Shown here: positions 18,284 through 30,294 of the stretch, in pieces
How positions within the stretch are numbered: the first letter of the stretch is position 1
Layout: every line of letters begins with the position of its first letter
Translations under genes and position numbers: made by a program
Assembly (NCBI GenBank): GCA_963576565.1
Contig: OY755038.1
Location: forward strand, 135,921,348 to 135,985,347
Direction of reading: 5' to 3'
Origin: Aspidapion aeneum
Lineage: Eukaryota > Arthropoda > Insecta > Coleoptera > Brentidae
Length of the DNA: 64,000 nucleotides
The notes under the pieces: generated by a model
Databases searched by the model: none
Seen by the model: the letters and a program-made list of their open reading frames with translations, nothing else
Told to the model about the DNA's origin: nothing

Positions 18284-19118
18284 ATGTCGATCACAGCAAT
18301 TGAATTTTTTAACTTTGCGAGTCAGTTGGTGAGCAGTGACTACGATGGTACGGAGGATAGACTCCAATCCTTTGTAGACTCTTTAAGCTTACTTCAAGCC
18401 AACTCCAAAGATCAAGAAATTAATGCAGCAGTCTTTGTAAAGAATAAGCTTACAGGAAAGGCGCGTGATTTGGTATCTGATACCGACGACTTGCCTATCA
18501 TCATAAATAAGTTAAAAAATATAAGTTAAAAAATGGTATTAAATCCAAGGGGTCCCAGTCTCCAGTCAGTTACTGAGCCTTAAGCAACAGAAGAAAGATA
18601 CGACAAAATATGTATCTGATATAGAGATTCTCTCTTCTAGGCTTAAAAGAGCGTATATTAGAAAAGGGGTGCCATGTGATGTAGCAGAAAACTACACTAC
18701 GAACACTACGGTGACGGCGCTCAAAAATAACTCTTCTTCAGAGAGAGTTAAAATTATTATGGAGACCGCAAGTTTCAATACATGCAAGGAGGCAATTTCA
18801 AAATTCGTAAACATAAGCTCAGATGCTACACACCCTACAAATTCAATCCTTTTTACTCAGCCCAATAGACCAAAAAGAGGATATTTACGAAATAATTTTA
18901 GTTTAAGACCCAGAGGCGGGCGTAATTATCATAATAATGGACACCTAAGAAGCCAGTATGGCCAGAATAGCCAATATGTCTCTGATAATAATTATTATAG
19001 AGGTACAAATGTTTCAAATTACAGGGGTACCAATAGAGGCCAAAATTCACGAGGAAAGCCAAATTACGTAAGAAGCTATGAATCGGGCGAGGTTTCGGAA
19101 AACCCACAGGACCCCTAG
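18284..19118 (+). pseudogene. Ty3/gypsy Gag, frameshifted
   Basis: The first frame (18284-18529) starts MSITAIEFFNFASQL and contains LQANSKDQEINAAVFVKNKL, a capsid-like sequence of gypsy-group Gag. The second frame (about 18575-19118) continues with LKQQKKDTTKYVSDIEILSS and ends in an Arg/Gly/Asn/Tyr-rich nucleocapsid tail (RGGRNYHNN, RGTNRGQNSRG) without CCHC fingers, as in some insect gypsy elements. A frameshift near 18530 separates them. Function in the family: RNA packaging. This copy is broken. Confidence 0.75.
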
Positions 19119-19203
19119 TTAGGTCCAATGTCCAAACTAAAATGACAGGTAGTCCCTTATATTTATATATATATATTTATCCCTACCACATTCATTTCAC
19201 ATA

Positions 19204-19284
19204 GTGGATAATACTTTTCCGATACCACCTGATGGAATTTTAGGAAGAGACTTCATCGTAAAGTATCAATGTCAATTAGATTAG
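19204..19284 (+). pseudogene. Ty3/gypsy protease remnant
   Basis: The frame reads VDNTFPIPPDGILGRDFIVKYQ, the ILGRDF block of retroviral-type aspartic proteases; the DSG active site upstream is not recognisable. It lies between gag and the LINE insertion at 19380. Confidence 0.7.
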
Positions 19285-19787
19285 GCAAGTTGGAAAATTA
19301 ATATTTTTTTTTGAAAACAGAAATATAGAGATACCAATTTTTAATAGCCCTGATGAAAATACACTTACTATTCCACCTACTACCTACGGGGTACGGGGTA
19401 GACCTCGTCAGATGTCTATCAGGGGAAATGAATCGACCCCTGCCCTCCGTAGATTCCAGGTACTCTCTGACCCGGAGAGTTAGCACCTGTTTAGGGTCCC
19501 ATTCCCAGGGTTACGGGAGAAGACCACATCGGTATGAAAGGCGGAGAGGATGGACCTCGGTACGGTGATCATAGCGCAGGTGGCAACCCTTTCTTTTAGG
19601 GATAGTATAAAAGAAGAAGATGCTGCCTTGTAGTACCGGCGTTGGAATCGTCAAAGGCTAGGGGAAGAAAACCTCGATCAAAAATCACCTGGTCCTCCAG
19701 GTTGGGGGTTGGGGCATTAGACTAACTCTCTGATACCCGGAAAAAACGTACACTGTTAAAAAACCCAATCAAACGCCTCGGAAAGAA

Positions 19788-21971
19788 ATGAAAAACCTAA
19801 GACGAACCAAGCAAAGAAACAGGAATATGATTTTTGGTACATGGAACGTACAAGGAATGAGTCGAAAAGTGAATGATATAGTCCATGAGTGCAGCAGAAT
19901 GAAGGTTGACCTTGCTGTACTATCAGAAACGAAGAAGAAAGGAAAAGGATCTGAAAACCTAGGACAGTATGACCATTTCTATAGCGGAGTGGCAAAAGAA
20001 AAACATGCGCAACAAGGAGTATCTATTTTGGTCAACAAAAGATTTAGAAAATATATCACCAACTGGGAAGCAGTAAATGAACGGCTAATAAGAATGAATA
20101 TAACAATAAAAGGAATGAGACTTACGATTTTTGGAATCTATGCGTATAATGACGATGCAAATGTAGCCGTGAAAGATAATTTTTTTGAAGAAATCCACAA
20201 TGAAATATCAGCAGTAAGTACATCTAGAGAAATTGTAATATTGGGAGATTTAAATAGTAGAACAGGTAACAGAGTAAATGATCTGACAGTTGGCCAATAT
20301 GGAGAAGATGTTGTTAATGACAATGGAAACCGGCTTATCACAGTATGTGAGCAATTAGACCTAAAAATCCAAAACGGTTTTTTCCAACATAAGAAAATAC
20401 ACAAATATACCTGGACCAAACCCTCACAAAACCTGAAATCCGTCATTGATTATCTTATCACTAAACAAAACACAAAACTAAAAATTCAAGATGTCAGAAC
20501 AAAGCGTGGATCAACATGCGGAAGTGATCACTATTTTCTGGAGACCAAAATTCTCTTTCCTTATCAAGGCCGAAGCCTCCATCAACAAAATCTTGATGAT
20601 ACAGTGAATGAGGAAATGGATCACTGTCAATATAATCTACTAAGCCTAGAACATGACAGCGTAAAAAACTTATACAAAAAGAGACTGAACGAAAAACTTA
20701 ATTCAAGTTCAGGTGAAACTCCAGATGAGGAATACGAATGTATCATATTAAGCATCCATCAAGCTGCAAAAGAAGCACTAGGATTAGTGGAAGAAACTCC
20801 TAAAAGAACAAAACCATACTGGTGGGATGCTGAGATTGAAAGTGAAATAGAGGAAAAAAGGAAATTATATCACACGTACTTATCCCAAAAGACAGATAGA
20901 AGCAGAGAAGAATACAAAATCGCGCAATCAAAGGTGAGAAGAATGATCAGTGATAAGAAGAATCAATCATGGATGCAAAAGTGCCAGAAAATAGATTCTT
21001 ACTTAGGAGGTAGGAGAAGTACCGAAAGCTGGAAAACTATAAGATCGATCAAAAAAGAAACATGCAGAGATCTTATTTCACCAATACCAGACAAAGAATG
21101 GGATGAGCATTTTAAAAAACTTTTAACTGCAAATAGAGCAGAATTCAAGGAAGACGAAAGAGACAATATCATTAGAACGATGGGATCTCCAGTACCCCTC
21201 ACAATATCTGAGGTCAAAAACGTGTGCAAAACCTTAAAAAGCGGTAAATCTGCCGGACCCGGAAATATCCCAGCGGAACTTATTAAATATGGCACTGAAG
21301 AATTGTTTTGTAGATTACGGAATCTTTTCCAAAGATATTTAAATGGAGCTGTAGTACCAACTGAGTGGAAAACGTCATATATATCCACAATACACAAAAA
21401 AGGAAGGAAAGATATATGTGACAATTATAGAGGTATATCTGTAACTAGTACGCTAAGCAGAATATATGGCAAAATAATAAGAAATAAAGTGGAGAGCGAA
21501 TATAAAGATATGGAGGCAGAAGAACAAGCTGGTTTCAGGGCGGGTAGATCGACTTCAGATCATCTCTTTTGTATAACCCAAGTTATTGAAAAGAAAATGG
21601 CATACGGACAAGAGCTCCATCTGCTTTACGTAGATTTGCAGAAGGCATATGATAGTATACCACTAAATCTACTTTGGAAAGCGTTGGAAAAGACAAACAT
21701 AAGCGTACAACTAATTAAGGCCATCAAAGAGTTATACCGCAATAGTAAGGCAAAAGTTAAAATAAAAGCAAAACTAACCAAAGGCTTTCAAGTAAATAAA
21801 GGTCTTAAACAAGGTTGCTGTATCTCGCCTACGCTCTTCAAGATATATTTGGAACAGGTCCTTAAAGTCTGGAAGAGAAAATGCCAAAACATGGGAATTC
21901 CGTTGAATGAAACCACCTTGTATACTTTATGTTTCGCCGATGATCAGATAGTGGTGGCTCAGGATTATTGA
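19788..21971 (+). CDS. LINE A endonuclease-reverse transcriptase, main frame
   Basis: A 727-residue frame beginning MKNLRRTKQRNRNMIFGTWNVQGM. Residues about 15-270: AP-type endonuclease with GTWNVQG, LSETKKK, GDLNSRTG (catalytic Asp/Asn) and the SDH motif (GSDHYFLE). Residues about 480-727: reverse transcriptase with NYRGISVTST, AGFRAGRSTSDHLF, YVDLQKAYDSIP, GLKQGCCISPTLF and CFADDQIVV. The endonuclease nicks the target and the RT primes cDNA there. The frame ends at TGA 21969-21971 because of one extra T in GATTATTGACGAC; the next frame holds the rest. Confidence 0.9.
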   Translation: MKNLRRTKQRNRNMIFGTWNVQGMSRKVNDIVHECSRMKVDLAVLSETKKKGKGSENLGQYDHFYSGVAKEKHAQQGVSILVNKRFRKYITNWEAVNERLIRMNITIKGMRLTIFGIYAYNDDANVAVKDNFFEEIHNEISAVSTSREIVILGDLNSRTGNRVNDLTVGQYGEDVVNDNGNRLITVCEQLDLKIQNGFFQHKKIHKYTWTKPSQNLKSVIDYLITKQNTKLKIQDVRTKRGSTCGSDHYFLETKILFPYQGRSLHQQNLDDTVNEEMDHCQYNLLSLEHDSVKNLYKKRLNEKLNSSSGETPDEEYECIILSIHQAAKEALGLVEETPKRTKPYWWDAEIESEIEEKRKLYHTYLSQKTDRSREEYKIAQSKVRRMISDKKNQSWMQKCQKIDSYLGGRRSTESWKTIRSIKKETCRDLISPIPDKEWDEHFKKLLTANRAEFKEDERDNIIRTMGSPVPLTISEVKNVCKTLKSGKSAGPGNIPAELIKYGTEELFCRLRNLFQRYLNGAVVPTEWKTSYISTIHKKGRKDICDNYRGISVTSTLSRIYGKIIRNKVESEYKDMEAEEQAGFRAGRSTSDHLFCITQVIEKKMAYGQELHLLYVDLQKAYDSIPLNLLWKALEKTNISVQLIKAIKELYRNSKAKVKIKAKLTKGFQVNKGLKQGCCISPTLFKIYLEQVLKVWKRKCQNMGIPLNETTLYTLCFADDQIVVAQDY

Positions 21972-21984
21972 CGACCTCGAATAT

Positions 21985-22695
21985 ATGACACGAAAACTAA
22001 TAGACGAGTACAATAAGTGGGGACTAGAGGTTAATATCAATAAGACAGAGTATATGTGTATTGGTGGAACGAAACAGGATCTAATCTTAAATACTGGGCA
22101 GCGAATTCAGTCCTGTGATGAGTATAAATACTTGGGTCTAAAAATTACAGCTGACGGAACACTAGACAAAGCTATAAAAGATAGAAACGTACAAGGAAGA
22201 AAAGCAATAACTTTATTAAATGGAATAATTTGGGACCAAAGTATATCAAAACATAACAAAAAGCTTATATATAACACCATTGTAAAAAGTATTATTACAT
22301 ACGGCTCAGAAGTATGGCCAATCAAAGATAGAACAGAAAAAATGCTTTCCGCTACGGAGATGGACTATTGGAGAAGAGCAGCAGGGAAATCAAAAAGAGA
22401 AAGAGTTACCAATCAAAGAATAAGAGAAATTATGACAGTGGGTGAACGTACTCTAGTGGATGATATAAGAACAAAACAACTGGTGTGGTACGGACATGTA
22501 CAAAGAATGGATGATGGAAGACTACCTAAACAAATATTACAATGGAAACCAACTGGCCGAAGAAAACGAGGAAGACCAAGGAGAAGCTGGAGAGAAGGAA
22601 TAGATAGTGAAATAAGAATAAGAGGCCTAGATGATGAATTATGGGCAAACAGAAACGAGTGGAGATTGGGTATCGGAAGACGTAGAACGTTGTGA
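21985..22695 (+). pseudogene. LINE A C-terminal part after a one-base frameshift
   Basis: A 236-residue frame continues the protein: WGLEVNINKTEYMCIGG (RT thumb entry), ITYGSEVWPIKDRTEK, WRRAAGKSKRERVTN, then LVWYGHVQRMDD and a basic RPRRSW tail, typical of RTE-like proteins. The same frameshift is in copy B, so the source was already broken before the duplication. Confidence 0.88.
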
Positions 22696-22700
22696 AACCG

Positions 22701-22704
<4 letters not shown>

Positions 22705-22760
<56 letters not shown>
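22705..22760. repeat. (AT)n tail of LINE A
   Basis: About 28 AT units directly after the stop-proximal GAAACCGATAA. It gives rise to artefactual (IY)n frames on both strands. Confidence 0.9.
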
Positions 22761-22762
<2 letters not shown>

Positions 22763-24240
22763 CACCTAGATGCGAAATAATCAGATACATAAAACGATTT
22801 GAGAATCTCAAAGAAGATTCAGTCGTATTAAATAAGGAAATAGCTCCTGGAGTTTTTGTCGCAGGTTCAATTATTTCAAGGTCAAGTCCATTCATAAAAA
22901 TTTTAAATACAAATAGCGAAAGCGTCACTATTAAAAATGCTAACCTAGAAACGGTTTACTTAAACAATTTTTATATTTATAACTACAATTGTGATATACA
23001 GAATAGAGAGACATTGCTCTTAAAAGAATTAAACAAAGAATACCAGAATTTGTAAAAAACGAGACAATAAGCTTATGCAAAAAATTTTCAGATATTTTTG
23101 GTTTGTCAACAGATAAATTGACAACAAACAAGTTTTATGAACAAAAATTTAAATTAGCCGACACCTGTTTACGTTAAAAACTGTCGTACACCGCAGTCGC
23201 AAATACCTGAAATAAATGCACAAGTCAGCAAATTATTGACAAATAAAATCATAGAACCCTCAACTGCTGCTTATAACATCCCAATACTATTAGTACCGAA
23301 AAAATCAAGAAATGGAAATAAAAAATGGAAGTCTGTCATCGATTTTCGCCTCATAAATAAAAAGGACCTTTTGGCGGACAAATTCCCTTTACCAAGAATT
23401 GACATGATTTTGGATCAACTGGGATGAGCAAAATTTTTCTCAACTTTAGATTTAAAGGCAGGATTTCACCAGATTCCCCTAGAACAAGACTCAAGAGATA
23501 TAACAACGTTTAGCACAAATTCGAATTCCTATAGGTTCACTAGGTTTCCATTTGGACTTAAGGTCAGTCCAAACAGCTTTCAAAGAACGATGAACATAGG
23601 TTTTGCTGGTATAACTCCAGAAAAAGCCTTTATTTATATGGATGACGTTATAGTTATAGGGTGCTCTAAAAATCATCATTTGCAAAATTTAAGAAGCGTT
23701 TTTGAAACATGTCGCAAATAGAATTTAAAACTTAACCCCGAAAAATGTCAGTTTTTTCAAAAATCTGTTACGTTTTTAGGCCATAGAGGCCAGTGAGGGC
23801 ATTTTAGTCGATGAATCAAAATTTGAGGGTATAAAGTCATTTTTACCTCCTAAAGATCCACCAGCAGTAAAATATTTGTATCTTTTCTGTCTTATTATAG
23901 AAGGTTTATCCCTAAATTTGCCGAAATTGCAAAACCTTTAAACGATTTAACTAGAAAAATACAACGTTTTTTTGAACACCTTAATGTCAAAATTCTTTTG
24001 AAAAATTCAAAAACGCCCTTTTGCAATCCAAAATTTTGCAATATCCTGATTTTAGTAAATCCTTTACCTTAACGACGGATACATCTAAAAATGCTTGTTC
24101 TGCTATTTTATCACAATCGTACAATAATATTGATATGCCTGTGGCCCATGCTTCAAAAAGTTTTACGAAAGGAGAATCCAATAAATCCACCATAGAGCAA
24201 GAGCTGACCGCTATTCATTTTGGTATAAAATATTTTAGGC
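22758..24240 (+). pseudogene. Ty3/gypsy RT and RNase H start, copy A
   Basis: The protease-RT linker (CEIIRYIKRFENLKEDSVV) is followed by RT motifs: KIIEPSTAAYNIPILLVPKK, WKSVIDFRLINKKDL, DLKAGFHQIPL, FPFGLKVSPNSFQRTM and YMDDVIVIG. RNase H begins at about 24021 (FTLTTDTSKNACSAILSQ). In-frame stops interrupt it after ILDQLG (about 23428) and at CRK-stop (about 23720), plus frameshifts, so it is inactive. It is cut off at 24240 by the duplication junction. Confidence 0.88.
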
Positions 24241-27200
24241 TGCTGCCTTGTAGTACCGGCGTTGGAATCGTCAAAGGCTAGGGGAAGAAAACCTCGATCA
24301 AAAATCACCTGGTCCTCCAGGTTGGGGGTTGGGGCATTAGACTAACTCTCTGATACCCGGAAAAAACGTACACTGTTAAAAAACCCAATCAAACGCCTCG
24401 GAAAGAAATGAAAAACCTAAGACGAACCAAGCAAAGAAACAGGAATATGATTTTTGGTACATGGAACGTACAAGGAATGAGTCGAAAAGTGAATGATATA
24501 GTCCATGAGTGCAGCAGAATGAAGGTTGACCTTGCTGTACTAACAGAAACGAAGAAGAAAGGAAAAGGATCTGAAAACCTAGGACAGTATGACCATTTCT
24601 ATAGCGGAGTGGCAAAAGAAAAACATGCGCAACAAGGAGTATCTATTTTGGTCAACAAAAGATTTAGAAAATATATCACCAACTGGGAAGCAGTAAATGA
24701 ACGGCTAATAAGAATGAATATAACAATAAAAGGAATGAGACTTACGATTTTTGGAATCTATGCGTATAATGACGATGCAAATGTAGCCGTGAAAGACAAT
24801 TTTTTTGAAGAAATCCACAATGAAATATCAGCAGTAAGTACATCTAGAGAAATTGTAATATTGGGAGATTTAAATAGTAGAACAGGTAACAGAGTAAATG
24901 ATCTGACAGTTGGCCAATATGGAGAAGATGTTGTTAATGACAATGGAAACCGGCTTATCACAGTATGTGAGCAATTAGACCTATAAATCCAAAACGGTTT
25001 TTTCCAACATAAGAAAATACACAAATATACCTGGACCAAACCCTCACAAAACCTGAAATCCGTCATTGATTATCTTATCACTAAACAAAAGACAAAACTA
25101 AAAATTCAAGATGTCAGAACAAAGCGTGGATCAACATGCGGAAGTGATCACTATTTTCTGGAGACCAAAATTCTCTTTCCTTATCAAGGCCGAAGCCTCC
25201 ATCAACAAAATCTTGATGATACAGTGAATGAGGAAATGGATCACTGTCAATATAATCTACTAAGCCTAGAACATGACAGCGTAAAAAACTTATACAAAAA
25301 GAGACTGAACGAAAAACTTAATTCAAGTTCAGGTGAAACTCCAGATGAGGAATACGAATGTATCACATTAAGCATCCATCAAGCTGCAAAAGAAGCACTA
25401 GGATTAGTGGAAGAAACTCCTAAAAGAACAAAACCATACTGGTGGGATGCTGAGATTGAAAGTGAAATAGAGGAAAAAAGGAAATTATATCACACGTACT
25501 TATCCCAAAAGACAGATAGAAGCAGAGAAGAATACAAAATCGCGCAATCAAAGGTGAGAAGAGTGATCAGTGATAAGAAGAATCAATCATGGATGCAAAA
25601 GTGCCAGAAAATAGATTCTTACTTAGGAGGTAGGAGAAGTACCGAAAGCTGGAAAACTATAAGATCGATCAAAAAAGAAACATGCAGAGATTGTATTTCA
25701 CCAATACCAGACAAAGAATGGGATGAGCATTTTAAAAAACTTTTAACTGAAGATAGAGCAGAATTCAAGGAAGACGAAAGAGACAATATCATTAGAACGA
25801 TGGGATCTCCAGTACCCCTCACAATATCTGAGGTCAAAAACGTGTGCAAAACCTTAAAAAGCGGTAAATCTGCCGGACCCGGAAATATCCCAGCGGAAGA
25901 TCCCAAAGATATTTAAATGGAGCTGTAGTACCAACTGAGTGGAAAACGTCATATATATCCACAATACACAAAAAAGGAAGGAAAGGTATATGTGACAATT
26001 ATAGAGGTATATCTGTAACTAGTACGCTAAGCAGAATATATGGCAAAATAATAAGAAATAAAGTGGAGAGCGAATATAAAGATATGGAGGCAGAAGAACA
26101 AGCTGGTTTCAGGGCGGGTAGATCGACTTCAGATCATCTCTTTTGTATAACCCAAGTTATTGAAAAGAAAATGGCATACGGACAAGAGCTCCATCTGCTT
26201 TACGTAGATTTGCAGAAGGCATATGATAGTATACCACTAAATCTACTTTGGAAAGCGTTGGAAAAGACAAACATAAGCGTACAACTAATTAAGGCCATCA
26301 AAGAGTTATACCGCAATAGTAAGGCAAAAGTTAAAATAAAAGCAAAACTAACCAAAGGCTTTCAAGTAAATAAAGGTCTTAAACAAGGTTGCTGTATCTC
26401 GCCTACGCTCTTCAAGATATATTTGGAACAGGTCCTTAAAGTCTGGAAGAGAAAATGCCAAAACATGGGAATTCCGTTGAATGAAACCACCTTGTATACT
26501 TTATGTTTCGCCGATGATCAGATAGTGGTGGCTCAGGATTATTGACGACCTCGAATATATGACACGAAAACTAATAGACGAGTACAATAAGTGGGGACTA
26601 GAGGTTAATATCAATAAGACAGAGTATATGTGTATTGGTGGAACGAAACAGGATCTAATCTTAAATACTGGGCAGCGAATTCAGTCCTGTGATGAGTATA
26701 AATACTTGGGTCTAAAAATTACAGCTGACGGAACACTAGACAAAGCTATAAAAGATAGAAACGTACAAGGAAGAAAAGCAATAACTTTATTAAATGGAAT
26801 AATTTGGGACCAAAGTATATCAAAACATAACAAAAAGCTTATATATAACACCATTGTAAAAAGTATTATTACATACGGCTCAGAAGTATGGCCAATCAAA
26901 GATAGAACAGAAAAAATGCTTTCCGCTACGGAGATGGACTATTGGAGAAGAGCAGCAGGGAAATCAAAAAGAGAAAGAGTTACCAATCAAAGAATAAGAG
27001 AAATTATGACAGTGGGTGAACGTACTCTAGTGGATGATATAAGAACAAAACAACTGGTGTGGTACGGACATGTACAAAGAATGGATGATGGAAGACTACC
27101 TAAACAAATATTACAATGGAAACCAACTGGCCGAAGAAAACGAGGAAGACCAAGGAGAAGCTGGAGAGAAGGAATAGATAGTGAAATAAGAATAAGAGGC

Positions 27201-27274
27201 CTAGATGATGAATTATGGGCAAACAGAAACGAGTGGAGATTGGGTATCGGAAGACGTAGAACGTTGTGAAACCG

Positions 27275-27329
<55 letters not shown>
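24241..27329 (+). pseudogene. RTE-like LINE copy B, 5' truncated and more damaged
   Basis: Same as copy A from the middle of the 5' untranslated region. The endonuclease frame starts at 24408 but ends in a new stop at 24984-24986 (Lys codon AAA changed to TAA). The RT frame has a deletion at about 25899: 50 bases of copy A are replaced by GATC, a net frameshift. The shared extra T near 26535 is also present. The RT boxes YVDLQKAYDS and CFADDQIVV remain at 26063-26545 and the C-terminal region at 26559-27269. The (AT)n tail ends at about 27330. Confidence 0.9.
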
Positions 27330-27334
<5 letters not shown>

Positions 27335-30294
27335 CACCTAGATGCGAAATAATCAGATACATAAAACGATTTGAGAATCTCAAAGAAGATTCAGTCGTAT
27401 TAAATAAGGAAATAGCTCCTGGAGTTTTTGTCGCAGGTTCAATTATTTCAAGGTCAAGTCCATTCATAAAAATTTTAAATACAAATAGCGAAAGCGTCAC
27501 TATTAAAAATGCTAACCTAGAAACGGTTTACTTAAACAATTTTTATATTTATAACTACAATTGTGATATACAGAATAGAGAGACATTGCTCTTAAAAGAA
27601 TTAAACAAAGAATACCAGAATTTGTAAAAAACGAGACAATAAGCTTATGCAAAAAATTTTCAGATATTTTTGGTTTGTCAACAGATAAATTGACAACAAA
27701 CAAGTTTTATGAACAAAAATTTAAATTAGCCGACACCTGTTTACGTTAAAAACTGTCGTACACCGCAGTCGCAAATACCTGAAATAAATGCACAAGTCAG
27801 CAAATTATTGACAAATAAAATCATAGAACCCTCAACTGCTGCTTATAACATCCCAATACTATTAGTACCGAAAAAATCAAGAAATGGAAATAAAAAATGG
27901 AAGTCTGTCATCGATTTTCGCCTCATAAATAAAAAGGACCTTTTGGCGGACAAATTCCCTTTACCAAGAATTGACATGATTTTGGATCAACTGGGATGAG
28001 CAAAATTTTTCTCAACTTTAGATTTAAAGGCAGGATTTCACCAGATTCCCCTAGAACAAGACTCAAGAGATATAACAACGTTTAGCACAAATTCGAATTC
28101 CTATAGGTTCACTAGGTTTCCATTTGGACTTAAGGTCAGTCCAAACAGCTTTCAAAGAACGACGAACATAGGTTTTGCTGGTATAACTCCAGAAAAAGCC
28201 TTTATTTATATGGATGACGTTATAGTTATAGGGTGCTCTAAAAATCATCATTTGCAAAATTTAAGAAGCGTTTTTGAAACATGTCGCAAATAGAATTTAA
28301 AACTTAACCCCGAAAAATGTCAGTTTTTTCAAAAATCTGTTACGTTTTTAGGCCATAGAGGCCAGTGAGGGCATTTTAGTCGATGAATCAAAATTTGAGG
28401 GTATAAAGTCATTTTTACCTCCTAAAGATCCACCAGCAGTAAAATATTTGTATCTTTTCTGTCTTATTATAGAAGGTTTATCCCTAAATTTGCCGAAATT
28501 GCAAAACCTTTAAACGATTTAACTAGAAAAATACAACGTTTTTTTGAACACCTTAATGTCAAAATTCTTTTGAAAAATTAAAAAACGCCCTTTTGCAATC
28601 CAAAATTTTGCAATATCCTGATTTTAGTAAATCCTTTACCTTAACGACGGATACATCTAAAAATGCTTGTTCTGCTATTTTATCACAATCGTACAATAAT
28701 ATTGATATGCCTGTGGCCCATGCTTCAAAAAGTTTTACGAAAGGAGAATCCAATAAATCCACCATAGAGCAAGAGCTGACCGCTATTCATTTTGGTATAA
28801 AATATTTTAGGCCTTACTTATACGGAAACAAATTCTTAGTGAAATCTAATCACAAGCCTTTGGTGTACTTATTTTCAATGAAATACCTATCTTCGAAACT
28901 CACTCGCATGAGATTAGACTTAGAATAATACGATTTTGAGGTCCAGTATATTATTTATTTATTTATTTAGGTACAATAATTAAAGGATGTCAAAAAGTAG
29001 GAGCGGATTTCTTATCCAGATTAACCACAGAAGATTTTAAAAATATGACAAGCAACTGTTCTCAGATACTAGCTATTATCCGATCTATGACTAAAAAACA
29101 AGAAAGTAAAATTAACATAAGCAAGAAAATTTCGAATGATAGTCCAGTAAATAAACCAAAAAATTACAAATCTTTAGACAATGCTAGCATAATTAAATTA
29201 CCAGTAGTACAATTTACAATTCAGCCCAAATATTTAAAGATATTTATGGGATTAAAAGGAAAACTCAGCGCTAATTTTGATATACCGATTATCAATGGCA
29301 GTATTTCTTTAGAGAATGTACTGTCTCGTCTTGAAAAAATGGCGGATGATCACAAGGTTAAAGAATTAAAACTTAAGTTAAATGACCAAATATTTTATAA
29401 AATGTGCACAAAAAATTAATTTAAAGAAATTTGCCTGCAGGTACTGAAAACTATACATATAGTACTCTACAAAGAGCCACAGACAATTAAAAATAAGGAA
29501 GAAAAACTTAGACTAATTTCAAAATTTCATGACGACCCTCTAACTGGAGGCCATATTGGACAAAAGAAGCTTCTTAAAAAACTAAGAATGTACTACCGAT
29601 GGAAAGATATGTTCCATGATCTGGAAAAATATGTCAAAAATTGTTAAAAATGTCAACTTAATAAAATCAAAGCCAAAACTAGAAAACCGATGGTTATAAC
29701 ACCCACACCACAAAATGCATTTGACATTGTCTGTATCGATACAATAGGTCCATTTTTATCATCCAATGGCATGCAGTATGCAGTAACCATACAATGTGAG
29801 TTATCAAAATATGTTTTTATTATTCCTGTACCTAATAAAGAGGCTAAAACGGTAGCCAGAGCAATCATGAATGAATGTATATTAATGTATGTGGTAATCA
29901 AACAGATAAGAACGGATTTGGGCACTTAAAACAAAAACGAAGTTTTTGCTCAACTCACAAAGATGCTCAATATTGATCATAATTTTTCCACTGCATATCA
30001 CAGCCAGACGATTGGAGGATGAGAAAGAAATCATAGGGTACTCAATAAATTTATTAGGATGTGCATAAATGAAAATTTAAGTTCTTGGGATACTTGGTTA
30101 CCATATTTTTGTTTTTGTTACAATACTACACCAAGCGTCTACCATAACTATATGCCATTTGAGTTGGTATTCGGCAGAAAACCGAAAAACTGTGACCAAG
30201 TTTCAAATTCATTAATAGACCCTGTATATAACTTGGATGCATATTATCAAGAGGTAAGTAAATTTCATGACGACCCTCTAACTGGAGGCCATAT
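27330..30294 (+). pseudogene. Ty3/gypsy RT, RNase H and integrase, copy B and onward
   Basis: 27330-28812 duplicates copy A (RT with YMDD at about 28209, same stops). The unique continuation gives the rest of RNase H (YLYGNKFLVKSNHKPLVYLF), a connection region (29045-29419) and integrase: GGHIGQKKLLKKLRMYYRW...CxxC-type zinc region, IDTIGPFLSSNG (first Asp), IRTDLGT (second Asp) and HSQTIGG followed by ERNHRVLN (Glu). A stop replaces Cys or another residue near 29645, and others occur at 29927 and 30019. No 3' LTR follows; the element is cut off by a LINE fragment at 30295. Confidence 0.85.
29522..30294 (+). repeat. 35-bp direct repeat at the gypsy-LINE junction
   Basis: An identical 35-bp block (begins AAATTTCATGACGACCCTCT) is at 29522-29556 and 30260-30294. 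The first is the normal integrase start; the second is out of place at the 3' end and abuts the LINE fragment. Confidence 0.9.

Larger units (their letters stand above)
19380..22757 (+). mobile_element. RTE-like LINE copy A, full length, nested in gypsy
   Basis: An 11-bp duplication TATTCCACCTA flanks it (19369-19379 and 22758-22768), and the gypsy frame resumes after it. Structure: GC-rich 5' untranslated region 19380-19787, endonuclease-reverse transcriptase frame, then almost no 3' untranslated region and an (AT)n tail. A short 3' end with a simple-repeat tail fits the RTE group. Confidence 0.88.
19621..28812 (+). repeat. Tandem duplication, two 4.6-kb copies
   Basis: Copy A 19621-24240 (4620 bp) and copy B 24241-28812 (4572 bp) are direct tandem copies, each containing most of the RTE-like LINE plus gypsy RT/RNase H. 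The junction at 24240/24241 joins gypsy RNase H directly to the middle of the LINE 5' untranslated region (TGCTGCCTTGTAG). After copy B the gypsy sequence continues normally. The copies differ by scattered substitutions, a net loss of about 46 bp in B and the AT-tract length. Confidence 0.93.

Noticed and set aside
22526..22928. (IY)n protein frames at 22526-22928, 26987-27627 and 48099-48305
   Set aside because: Translations of (AT)n microsatellites, joined by chance to neighbouring frames.
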